Assembly (NCBI GenBank): GCA_964590315.1
Contig: CAZPVS010000012.1
Location: 1-29,624 of the forward strand
Origin: JALRHH01 sp964590315
Lineage (GTDB): Bacteria > Patescibacteriota > Saccharimonadia > Saccharimonadales > JALRHH01
Reading direction: 5' to 3'
DNA: 29,624 nucleotides
Position numbers and translations under genes: made by a program. Position 1 is the stretch's first letter; every line of letters begins with the position of its first letter. Below the pieces are notes generated by a model, which was not told the origin of the DNA, did not search any database, and saw only the letters and a list, made by a program, of their open reading frames with translations. Shown piece after piece: positions 21,250-28,725 of this stretch.

Positions 21250-22434
21250 ATGAAAAGCCCTCGGGTGCATGAACAGACTGCACCGAAAGATCGCTCACTG
21301 AACATCAAGCGCTCATATACTTCATATCAACCAGCAGTAGCGACCACATCACCACCTCATACTGAGCGGACAACATCAGTGCAGACTACTGACATAAAAC
21401 GGAGGCTTTCTTGGAGGCGAGCCCTCGTGGTTCTTCTACTTCTGATAATCGTGCCACTTATAGTGATCGGTGTGTTGGATTATCGCAACGCCTCCGATGC
21501 AAGCGCAAAATTATTTGGTACATCCAATCTTTTTGCCGTGCTCCCCCCGAACGAGATAAAAAACACCAATGGAAGAACTAATATTCTTCTGATAGGTTAC
21601 TCGGCAGATGACCCCGGCCATGCGGGTGCCGAACTAACTGACTCGATAATGCTCGTAAGCCTTGATAAGGATAGCGCATCAGGCTACATGGTCAGTATTC
21701 CGCGGGACTTATACGTAGACATCCCTGATTATGGCTACGGCAAGATAAACGAAGCGTATCAGGCGGGAGAGCGCCAGGATTTTGCTGCCACGGGCTATAG
21801 CCCCGGTGGCGCAGGGCTGCTAGAGAAAGTCGTGACCGATACGTTGGGAGTGCCCATACACTATCACATCATTATCAATTACGCAGCCGTGCGCGAGATC
21901 ACCGACGCACTCGGCGGTATTACCATTACCATAGCTAGCAGTGATCCGCGCGGCATCTATGATCCTAATTTCAAGTTGGAAGAAGGCGGCCCTTTGAAAC
22001 TAGCGAACGGCCAGCATACCATTGACGGGCAGACCGCACTGCGTTTGACACGTGCCCGGGGGGCGACATATGGTTCATATGGCTTTCCACAATCAGACTT
22101 CAACAGAACTGAGCATCAGCAGAAGGTATTTGCGGCAATAAAAAGTGAGTTGAGCCCTGCATTACTTCTCGATCCACGCACTAATAAGCAAGTTTTTGAC
22201 GCGGCCGCCGACAATCTTCGTACAAATATAGATATTGATGCGCTGCTTCCGCTTTTCCAGCTTTTCCGGTCGGTTCCCGAGGATTCTTTGAGCCAGGTTA
22301 ATCTTCGTGACGTCGGCGGTGACAACCTTCTTGCAAGTTATACCACAGCCTCTGGCCAATCGGCACTCATCCCTGCTGCTGGTATTGATGATTATAGTCA
22401 GATTCAGGATGCGCTCGCTGCTATAAGCAGATAA
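21250..22434 (+). CDS. LytR-CpsA-Psr (LCP) family protein, 394 aa
   Basis: LCP proteins transfer lipid-linked glycopolymers onto peptidoglycan or other wall acceptors outside the membrane. A basic cytoplasmic tail (1-55) is followed by one TM helix (about 58-76, VVLLLLIIVPLIVIGVLDY). The LCP domain has NILLIGYSADD, ELTDSIMLVSLD, MVSIPRDLYVDIPDYG, KINEAYQAGE, and the phosphate-binding Arg region LRLTRARGATYG with FPQSDFNRTEHQQKV. These match the family's catalytic Asp/Arg pattern. The C-terminal 80 residues are an extra domain. It fits the envelope genes around it. Confidence 0.92.
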   Translation: MKSPRVHEQTAPKDRSLNIKRSYTSYQPAVATTSPPHTERTTSVQTTDIKRRLSWRRALVVLLLLIIVPLIVIGVLDYRNASDASAKLFGTSNLFAVLPPNEIKNTNGRTNILLIGYSADDPGHAGAELTDSIMLVSLDKDSASGYMVSIPRDLYVDIPDYGYGKINEAYQAGERQDFAATGYSPGGAGLLEKVVTDTLGVPIHYHIIINYAAVREITDALGGITITIASSDPRGIYDPNFKLEEGGPLKLANGQHTIDGQTALRLTRARGATYGSYGFPQSDFNRTEHQQKVFAAIKSELSPALLLDPRTNKQVFDAAADNLRTNIDIDALLPLFQLFRSVPEDSLSQVNLRDVGGDNLLASYTTASGQSALIPAAGIDDYSQIQDALAAISR

Positions 22435-22472
22435 GATCAGACATTAGCAACACAGTACATGGCCGTAAAGGC

Positions 22473-22501
22473 TTAACAAAGCCGCTCAGAAGCATTATAA
22501 T
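22473..22501 (+). promoter_or_regulatory. Promoter of the small-gene cluster
   Basis: TTAACA (22473-22478) and TATAAT (22496-22501) stand exactly 17 nt apart. The transcript would start near 22508 and carry a leader of about 220 nt. Confidence 0.7.
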
Positions 22502-22507
22502 TATACG

Positions 22508-22729
22508 TAGCTATGGGAGCATGAACCGCACACACGGTCATCGTTGCCAAGCCTATTTACCCCGGCAATCATACCTCGGTCCCTGTGCGCCAATCATATA
22601 CACGCTATACCTGTAGATACCGCCTCCGAACGGTATGCCGTATCACAACAGGCAGCACTCTTAATACAACCCGTTCCAGCTGTACCATTTATCAGCTGTC
22701 TTTTGCTATCAAAGAAAAGGAGTTTGTAT
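22508..22729 (+). promoter_or_regulatory. Long structured leader of the small-gene cluster
   Basis: The 222-nt leader has ATACCG pairing with CGGTAT (22617-22622, 22631-22636) inside CCTGT/ACAGG (22610-22614, 22648-22652). A competing hairpin, ACGG/CCGT (22630-22633, 22638-22641), cannot form at the same time. Near the end two CAGCTG sites can pair just before TCTTTT, a weak terminator-like element. An open frame from 22544 runs through the leader but lacks a ribosome site. Confidence 0.45.
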
Positions 22730-22990
22730 ATGACACGTGTATTCAATAAGGAAGTTTTTGTTACCTCTTATTACTTCAGTCAAGGTAAAGGCATCCATAG
22801 TTATCCTAAACACATTCAATTTGACGATGAAGAACTGACGTTTATAGAAAATGGCCTTCGTTGCTTGGTCAAAAAAGGCCAGGAACTTATCGAGATTTTC
22901 AATATGACTGACGGGCGCTACCAGTATCGACTTAAATTTGAGCCTGTCAGTAAGAACTGGACACTATTAACGGCGCGTTCTGTCGCTTAA
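22730..22990 (+). CDS. Unrecognised small protein, 86 aa, first gene of a three-gene cluster
   Basis: The start ATG 22730 follows AAAGGAG, whereas the longer frame from 22544 has none; the first 62 codons of that frame are leader. The protein (starts MTRVFNKEVFVTSYYFSQGK) is aromatic-rich and beta-prone, with FTKENGLRCL-like and QYRLKFEPVSKNWTLL stretches. No family is recognised. Stop and next start are 11 bp apart with TAAGGAG between, so the genes are co-translated. Confidence 0.65.
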   Translation: MTRVFNKEVFVTSYYFSQGKGIHSYPKHIQFDDEELTFIENGLRCLVKKGQELIEIFNMTDGRYQYRLKFEPVSKNWTLLTARSVA

Positions 22991-23001
22991 GGAGTTTTAA
23001 C

Positions 23002-23241
23002 ATGCAATCCAAACTACAACTTACAACCCGTGAACATTTACGGCAGACATGGGCTTTTGCGGTTCCTGGAAGAGGCCATAACCGACGTAAGCTCCGGGGT
23101 TTGCGTCATTACGTCATCTCATCGTGTTCCAAAGAAGCCAAGGCTCTAGGCGTTACCGTCGGTATGCATTATGAGGACGCAAAAAGCCTTGTGCCTGAGA
23201 TGAGGATATTGCCTATCGGAAGACGCAATGTACGAGCGTGA
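23002..23241 (+). CDS. Small protein like the N terminus of a Y-family DNA polymerase, 79 aa
   Basis: Residues about 40-73 (VISSCSKEAKALGVTVGMHY, then EDAKSLVPEMRILPIGR) follow the DinB/UmuC pattern V.aaSyEAR.lGV.sGMp...A..LCP.l.vlp. The catalytic DxDxFF motif that should lie 30-40 residues earlier is absent; a basic stretch is there instead (GRGHNRRKLRGLRHY). It ends after the first quarter of the polymerase. It is thus a fragment, or a small protein derived from one, but it has a good AAGGAG start and sits in an intact operon. Polymerase activity is not expected. Confidence 0.55.
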   Translation: MQSKLQLTTREHLRQTWAFAVPGRGHNRRKLRGLRHYVISSCSKEAKALGVTVGMHYEDAKSLVPEMRILPIGRRNVRA

Positions 23242-23377
23242 GATTGCAGCCTCTGGCTGGCAGGACTATGTGCAGACACCCGTTTGGACAAAAGGTGCGT
23301 CATACACCCGGCACAAGCTCAGTAGGTCGTCATGGCGTAAAATGAAAACGTTCCTGATTGCCAAGCATGTTCTATAA
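23228..23377 (+). CDS. Very small basic protein, 49 aa, third gene of the cluster
   Basis: It starts at ATG 23228, overlaps the previous gene by 14 bp, and ends TAA at 23377. The composition is basic and aromatic (MYEREIAASGWQDYVQTPVW, then SYTRHKLSRSSWRKMKTF). No family is recognised. No Shine-Dalgarno site is obvious; expression would rely on coupling. It might also be the frame-shifted remnant of a longer polymerase gene, but it shows no polymerase motif. Confidence 0.4.
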   Translation: MYEREIAASGWQDYVQTPVWTKGASYTRHKLSRSSWRKMKTFLIAKHVL

Positions 23378-23448
23378 GCTCCGTGCATGCCATAACAGAC
23401 AAGCCGAATGTTATGAAATGGTATGAAAGAGGCGGTATACTATAAATA

Positions 23449-25224
23449 ATGAGACATTTAGAGCGGATTATAGTGTTTACGCGCGAGTTATGGCCTGCGT
23501 ATATCTTCATATCAGTAGGCAGCATAATCGTTGCATTATTCACCCAGGCGATACCGTTGCTCACAAAGCTGGGCATCGATCGAATCACGGCTGACTTACC
23601 AAGCGGTACGATATCGACTGGCTTCATTATCGGTGTGGTCGTGGCTATCTTTGTGGTGGATTTTGGCCAGAATCTCGTCAGTAATATCACGGGCAATCGT
23701 GGTGATCGCATGGCTGCGGAGCTTCGGAGACTACTCAGTACACGATATTACGAGCACATGCTCAAGCTGCCACAACGCTATCTTGATACTGAGATGACGG
23801 GTACGATTATCAACCGTCTCAATCGTGGCGTTGAGCAGCTTACTAGTTACATGCAGTTCTTTGCCAATAATTTCATGCAGCTCATCATTAGTACGTTTTT
23901 TACGATAGGAATTGTTGCGTTCTTTGCCTGGCCGGTTGCCATCGTGCTGTTGATTCTCTTCCCGCTCTATGCGTGGCTCACAGCCAAAAGCAGTCCGAAG
24001 TGGCAAAAGTACCAGACAAAAATAAACAAAATTTCTGATGAGGCCAGCGGTGGATTTGCAGAAAATGTTGGACAGATCCGCGTAGTAAAGAGCTTCTCTA
24101 TGGAAAAAGCAGAGTTACACAAGTACCGATCATTGCTAAATAAAATAATGAGCACGACCCGCCCGCAAAGTCGTTATTGGCACACGCAAGATTTCATTCG
24201 CCGTTTAGTACTGGGGTTCTTGTTTCTGATTATGTATCTGATAATCTTTGTCGGTACTGCCCGCGGTACGTACACAATTGGTACTATGGTCATGCTGATT
24301 CAGCTTATCCAGCTCGTACGTATTCCTTTATTCAGTGTAAGTTTCTATGTTGATATGACCCAGCGAGCCATAACCAACAGCAAGGACTATTTTGCAGCAA
24401 TGGACGAGCCAGTTGAGCATGATACCGCTACGACACCGCTCACTGTACCTAAAGGAGCAGTGACATTTGATGCAGTCAGCTTTGGCTATGATACAGAAAG
24501 CGACATACTAAAGAAATTGAGCTTTGCTATTGAACCACGAAGTAAAGTAGCACTGGTAGGCGAAAGTGGCCAAGGCAAAACTACCATCACGAGCCTGCTC
24601 ATGCGGTTTTATGAAGTAAAAAGCGGTTCTATATTAATAGATGGCGTTGATATCAGCACGGTATCTCGTCACAGTTTGCGGCAAAATATATCAGTCGTGT
24701 TCCAGGAGCCTGCTCTCTTCAGCGGTACTATCAAACAAAATATTATGTACGCTCGCCCTGATGCAACCGAAGCGGATGTAATCGCTGCTGCGCAGGCTGC
24801 AAATGCCCATGAGTTTATCATGAAATTATCAGATGGCTATGACAGTCTCATTGGCGAACGGGGATTAAAGCTCAGTGGTGGTCAGAAACAGCGTATCGCC
24901 ATAGCCCGAGCAATCCTAAAGGATGCTCCGATATTAATACTGGACGAAGCGACGAGTAGTCTGGATACCAAAAGCGAGCGACAAGTCCAGCAAGCACTTG
25001 AACACCTTATGAAAAACCGAACAACCCTTATAATTGCCCATCGACTCAGCACGATTGAATCGGTTGATAAGATCATAACCCTGAAGAACGGTGTTGTTGA
25101 TGAAACCGGTGCGCCAGAGCAACTTGCCCACTCTGGAGGCATTTACGCACAGTTGCTTGAGCTGCAGAACAGTAGTCGCCTGTCCGCCAAGAAGAAGTTG
25201 CAAAAATACGATATAGCAGCATAG
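23449..25224 (+). CDS. ABC exporter half-transporter (TMD-NBD fusion), 591 aa
   Basis: A type IV ABC exporter related to MsbA, working as a dimer in the membrane to export a lipid, peptide or drug. Six TM helices fill 1-320. The NBD has Walker A GESGQGKTT (about 371-379), Q-loop VVFQEPALFSGT, signature LSGGQKQR (about 475), Walker B ILILDEATSS (about 493) and H-loop IAHRL. All catalytic residues are intact. A TATACT box ends 8 nt before the ATG and no Shine-Dalgarno site is present, so the mRNA may be leaderless. A bidirectional terminator follows. The cargo cannot be told. Confidence 0.92.
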   Translation: MRHLERIIVFTRELWPAYIFISVGSIIVALFTQAIPLLTKLGIDRITADLPSGTISTGFIIGVVVAIFVVDFGQNLVSNITGNRGDRMAAELRRLLSTRYYEHMLKLPQRYLDTEMTGTIINRLNRGVEQLTSYMQFFANNFMQLIISTFFTIGIVAFFAWPVAIVLLILFPLYAWLTAKSSPKWQKYQTKINKISDEASGGFAENVGQIRVVKSFSMEKAELHKYRSLLNKIMSTTRPQSRYWHTQDFIRRLVLGFLFLIMYLIIFVGTARGTYTIGTMVMLIQLIQLVRIPLFSVSFYVDMTQRAITNSKDYFAAMDEPVEHDTATTPLTVPKGAVTFDAVSFGYDTESDILKKLSFAIEPRSKVALVGESGQGKTTITSLLMRFYEVKSGSILIDGVDISTVSRHSLRQNISVVFQEPALFSGTIKQNIMYARPDATEADVIAAAQAANAHEFIMKLSDGYDSLIGERGLKLSGGQKQRIAIARAILKDAPILILDEATSSLDTKSERQVQQALEHLMKNRTTLIIAHRLSTIESVDKIITLKNGVVDETGAPEQLAHSGGIYAQLLELQNSSRLSAKKKLQKYDIAA

Positions 25225-25255
25225 AAAAAGACGACTGGATTGTTCCAGCCGTCTT
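25225..25255. terminator. Bidirectional terminator between convergent genes
   Basis: AAGACG and CGTCTT plus, after one mismatch, CTGGA and TCCAG surround a 4-nt loop. The minus strand ends in TTTTTC, so it best serves the minus-strand gene at 25291; the ABC transporter ends at its edge. Confidence 0.7.
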
Positions 25256-25290
25256 ATAGCGTTGATAACGATGAATACTCGAGAAGCTGT

Positions 25291-25839
25291 CTATGCTCGC
25301 TTACGGAGTACTACTGCAACTCCCAGGAGGGCAACTGCACCAGCAAACAATGCATATGCTGCTACACCGGCAATCTTACCGAGCGTACCAAAAGCATAAC
25401 CAGTTCCAAGGAGGACACCACGAAGAGTCTCACCCATAAATAGCTGCTGTTTCTGTGCTTGCAGTTTCTCATTCTTTGGGTCTTTGAGTGCTGCTGAGCT
25501 GACTTCTGCATAGACCTTGCCATCTGCAACTTTGTCGAGGTGTCGGCCAATGTATCCGTTTGCGTATGCTTTGGCTTCTTCAGGCGTATCGACAAGCTGA
25601 CCGGCGTATTGTTGCAGGTCAGGATACACGGCAGGATCGAGTGCTGGCGTGCCCTTCTCAGGGAACTTAATCTTTTGTGCGGCAAGCTCTTCGCGGACCA
25701 TAGTGGTCGCAAACTGATTACCCCAGAGTGCTAAACCCCCCAATACGAGGAGACAAACAGCGACGATGGCGGCAAGATTACTATAGATCCTGCTAGCGCT
25801 CACGGCTTTGTTAACTGACTTTTTCTTTGGTGATGGCAT
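25291..25839 (-). CDS. Hypothetical membrane protein with two TM helices, 182 aa
   Basis: No family is recognised. A basic N terminus (MPSPKKKSVNKAVSASRIYS) leads into TM helix 1 (about 21-42). An outside region of about 90 residues, rich in Lys/Asp/Ala, contains EEAKAYANGYIGRHLDKVAD. TM helix 2 (about 152-177, GVAAYALFAGAVALLGVAVV) ends in RKRA. Both termini would be cytoplasmic. The start ATG follows AAAAAGGAAATACC. It is flanked by terminators and seems to be a single-gene unit. Confidence 0.75.
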   Translation of the reverse strand: MPSPKKKSVNKAVSASRIYSNLAAIVAVCLLVLGGLALWGNQFATTMVREELAAQKIKFPEKGTPALDPAVYPDLQQYAGQLVDTPEEAKAYANGYIGRHLDKVADGKVYAEVSSAALKDPKNEKLQAQKQQLFMGETLRGVLLGTGYAFGTLGKIAGVAAYALFAGAVALLGVAVVLRKRA

Positions 25840-25975
25840 GGTATTTCCTTTTTACTATTGACGTTATAGTACAAGAATAACCGTAAGCATCATGTGATAC
25901 AAGTCACATAACATGAAATATCCTCAGTGCGATGTGCACGAGGACATACTGTGACAGGTATTTGGGGTATCGAAG

Positions 25976-26377
25976 CTACAGCGCTTTTGCGTCGACTGAT
26001 TCTTGGGCGGATTCTTCTATAACTTCAGTACAGATTGCTGGAAGCTCCTTGCTCACAAGGTTTGCCTTCACGATATAGCGGGAAAAATCAAGCATTTCTA
26101 GGCCATCAGGTGCTTCTGTCTCGCTAATGTTTGTGAGCATGATGACCTTAAGGTCCTTGCCCCAGTCAGTGGCTCGTACTTGCTTGAGAACGTCATATCC
26201 TGAAAGCTCAGGCAACATAAGGTCAAGTAACACGAGATCAGGCTTTGTTTCGCTGATCAATTGCACCCCTGCACTGCCATCATATGCCACATGGGCAGTA
26301 AAACCGGCAGTCTGAAGCAGGGTCTGATAGATTTCTGCGAGCATCTTATCGTCTTCAACGATACATACGGTGTACAT
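25976..26377 (-). CDS. Single-domain response regulator (CheY-like), 133 aa
   Basis: A stand-alone receiver: acidic pocket Glu8/Asp9/Asp10 (CIVEDDKMLA), phospho-acceptor Asp52 in LVLLDLMLP, Thr82 (IMLTN) and Lys104 (YIVKANL). It has no output domain, so it acts by protein contact or as a phosphorelay intermediate. The last 20 residues are acidic. There is no kinase next to it; the soluble kinase at 13684-14784 is the only one in the window. No Shine-Dalgarno site is seen. It is followed upstream by the MscS gene on the same strand with a 46-bp gap. Confidence 0.9.
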   Translation of the reverse strand: MYTVCIVEDDKMLAEIYQTLLQTAGFTAHVAYDGSAGVQLISETKPDLVLLDLMLPELSGYDVLKQVRATDWGKDLKVIMLTNISETEAPDGLEMLDFSRYIVKANLVSKELPAICTEVIEESAQESVDAKAL

Positions 26378-26423
26378 TATGACTCTAGCCTAACACACTA
26401 CTTCAGGATGACAAGTAAAATGA

Positions 26424-27377
26424 CTACGAGGGCTTCTTAGTTGTGCCGTCTTTGCGTGCCATTCGGACGGCCCGTTTGAAACTTCGCTCTGCTGCAGCAT
26501 CTGCAAATCGTGCAAGTGGCGGACGGACTAGTGTCTGCGGACCCTTTCGGCGTTCATCAACCTCACGTAGTGAATCAACGAAATATTTTTCCATAATCCA
26601 CTCACGCCCTGGGGGTGTTTCCGCGACGACCGAAAAAAGCCATAAATGATCGCCCCATTTTTCCGTACGAGTAATCTCAGGCTTCCTCGCAACTTTGATA
26701 GTACCGGTCGGAACCGTCTCGATAGCTTTCTCGATAAGCGTTTGTCCTATCCGTTGATTATTAACAAACACGTCCACGGCTATGGTACGAAGGCCACGGG
26801 GCGTGACTTTCACTGACTGCATGTGTTGATTATGTACCCATATGATTTCCCCGCTGAGACTGCGCAGCTTGGTCGAACGGAGCGTCATCCGCTCAACGAC
26901 ACCAGAAACCTTCAGGAACGGCTCTACCTCAATGTAATCACCTACGTGGAACCAGCCTTCTATGATCATGCTGGCACCAGTGGTAATATCGCGCAGAATC
27001 ATGCCGATTGTTCCACCGGCGAGCACGATAAAAAACGCACTTGCACCAATGGTTGCGACGCCGACAGTAGTATAGTCGCTAAACAAGTTCCAGGTATAAA
27101 AGGCAACGAACCCAACGATGAGCGCTCGGACGAGTGCAATAGTGACGCTTAGATATGTTTCAACCCGTCTCAGTCGGACTTGCCGTTCCGCATCCGGCGC
27201 ATTATCAGATACGGTTGCGACAAACTGAGCGATGCGAATAATAACAAGCGCGACAATCTTACTTAGGAAAAAGGCTCCGATAATGGATATAACAAGAACG
27301 ACGAGAGAACGCATGGCATTCGGTTCATTAATGAATTGGTGCAATTCCGCACTTGTTGTCTCGATTAGTTTGTCCAT
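26424..27377 (-). CDS. MscS-family mechanosensitive channel, 317 aa
   Basis: The channel releases solutes under hypo-osmotic shock. An amphipathic start leads to three TM regions: about 26-48 (SLVVLVISIIGAFFLSKIVA), 78-100, and the pore-lining TM3 near 103-135 (VATIGASAFFIVLAGGTIGM). The MscS signature GMILRDITTGASMIIEGWFH (about 124-143) is followed by the beta domain VGDYIEVEPFLKVSGVVERM. The C-terminal region is basic. The family is clear and the length is normal. It may be co-transcribed with the response regulator downstream. Confidence 0.92.
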   Translation of the reverse strand: MDKLIETTSAELHQFINEPNAMRSLVVLVISIIGAFFLSKIVALVIIRIAQFVATVSDNAPDAERQVRLRRVETYLSVTIALVRALIVGFVAFYTWNLFSDYTTVGVATIGASAFFIVLAGGTIGMILRDITTGASMIIEGWFHVGDYIEVEPFLKVSGVVERMTLRSTKLRSLSGEIIWVHNQHMQSVKVTPRGLRTIAVDVFVNNQRIGQTLIEKAIETVPTGTIKVARKPEITRTEKWGDHLWLFSVVAETPPGREWIMEKYFVDSLREVDERRKGPQTLVRPPLARFADAAAERSFKRAVRMARKDGTTKKPS

Positions 27378-27449
27378 ACAGCTTATATCCTACACTACTC
27401 TGATAGACTGTGCACGCCCGTGTACTAAGTGAGAATTCTCACATTGATA

Positions 27450-27478
27450 TTGTGTTATTGCTCTGTAATTCTTATAAT
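27450..27478 (+). promoter_or_regulatory. Promoter of the GT4-GH57 operon
   Basis: TTGTGT (27450-27455) and TATAAT (27473-27478) stand 17 nt apart. The leader of about 28 nt ends with GAGGG ahead of ATG 27514, so this transcript does have a ribosome binding site. Confidence 0.65.
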
Positions 27479-27513
27479 GATTATTAATTAACATAAGCAA
27501 CAAACAGAGGGTC

Positions 27514-28725
27514 ATGAAGGTACTTATGCTTGGGTGGGAGTTACCGCCTCATAACAGTGGTGGACTAGGTGTAGCATGCTATCATCTCTGCAAAGCCCTC
27601 GCATCAAAAGGTGCGGATATTGAATTTGTGCTCCCCTATACTGCTAAACATGATGTGGATTTTATGCGTATTAACGCTGCACATCCGCAGGATGTAGCTG
27701 AAGTTCAAAAAGCCGGTATTGCATATGACAGTTTCAAATACATTACAAAAAGCGGTGAAGTTACCTGGGTTGACCTATTCGGTCAGAGTGAGATATACGA
27801 GCAAGCGGTTGAGCGTATTGTCCACCTTGCGGAATTTGATGTCATACACGCTCATGACTGGTTGACCTGTCGAGCAGCGCTCCGTGCCAAAGAGATTTCA
27901 GGCAAACCATTATTTGTGCATATCCATTCCATCGAATCAGATCGTTCTGGGTTACACTTCGGCGGAAATCCTATGGTTCGCGAAATTGAATCGACAGCCA
28001 TGCTTATTGCAGATAAAGTGATTGCCGTCAGCGAACACACAAAGCGGTCGATTATCCGTGAATATGACATCCCCGCAGACAAAATTGATGTGGTGCACAA
28101 TAGCATCAGCCAAGATATGCTTGTCCCTCAAAGCGGTGATAACGCCTATCAGTATCTCAGCACGCTCAAACAACAGGGATATCGGGTTGTGGCGAGCATT
28201 GGCCGCCTCACCATCCAAAAGGGCCTCCCTAATCTGCTACGAGCATTCCAGCACGTCGTGCAGAAGAATCCAAAGACGGTCTTACTCGTGGTGGGATCAG
28301 GGGAACAATATTACGAGCTGATCAACCTTGCTGCTGAGCTCGGCATATCTCGAAATGTCGTGTTTACTGATTTCCAGCGGGGCAAAACGTATCGTGATGC
28401 CTATAGCATTGCCGACCTCTTTGTGATGCCGTCCGTTTCTGAGCCATTCGGATTAACCCCACTTGAGGCAATCGGCTATGGCACGCCGGTACTGATGAGC
28501 AAACAAGCGGGAGTCGCAGAAGTTATTACGAATTCCCTCAAAGTTGACTATTGGGATATCGATGAAATGGCAAACCAGATTACCGCTGTAGTACAGAATG
28601 ATGCATTGCGGGATGAGCTTCACGCAAATTCCCTGAAGGAATATCAGCGGCTCAGTTGGACAACTGCGGCAGACAAACTATTTGACGTATACGAGAATCA
28701 CGTCCGTCAGGCGGTGCCAGCATGA
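27514..28725 (+). CDS. GT-B glycosyltransferase (GT4/GT5-like, glycogen-synthase type), 403 aa
   Basis: A retaining glycosyltransferase that probably builds an alpha-glucan. The N-terminal domain begins VLMLGWELPPHNSGGLGVAC, with the Gly-rich donor loop of starch/glycogen synthases, and has HAHDWLTCRAAL. The C-terminal domain has SIGRLTIQKGLPNLLRAF (Arg/Lys for the phosphate) and EPFGLTPLEAIGYGTPVL, the E-x7-E motif. The last bases overlap the GH57 start (ATGA), so both enzymes are made together for glucan synthesis and trimming. The donor (ADP- or UDP-glucose) is not certain. Confidence 0.88.
   Translation: MKVLMLGWELPPHNSGGLGVACYHLCKALASKGADIEFVLPYTAKHDVDFMRINAAHPQDVAEVQKAGIAYDSFKYITKSGEVTWVDLFGQSEIYEQAVERIVHLAEFDVIHAHDWLTCRAALRAKEISGKPLFVHIHSIESDRSGLHFGGNPMVREIESTAMLIADKVIAVSEHTKRSIIREYDIPADKIDVVHNSISQDMLVPQSGDNAYQYLSTLKQQGYRVVASIGRLTIQKGLPNLLRAFQHVVQKNPKTVLLVVGSGEQYYELINLAAELGISRNVVFTDFQRGKTYRDAYSIADLFVMPSVSEPFGLTPLEAIGYGTPVLMSKQAGVAEVITNSLKVDYWDIDEMANQITAVVQNDALRDELHANSLKEYQRLSWTTAADKLFDVYENHVRQAVPA

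Noticed and set aside
22544..22729. 62-codon N-terminal extension of the 86-aa protein
   Set aside because: No Shine-Dalgarno site precedes it, the text is Cys/Pro/His-scattered, and it covers the leader hairpins. ATG 22730 has a perfect AAAGGAG.
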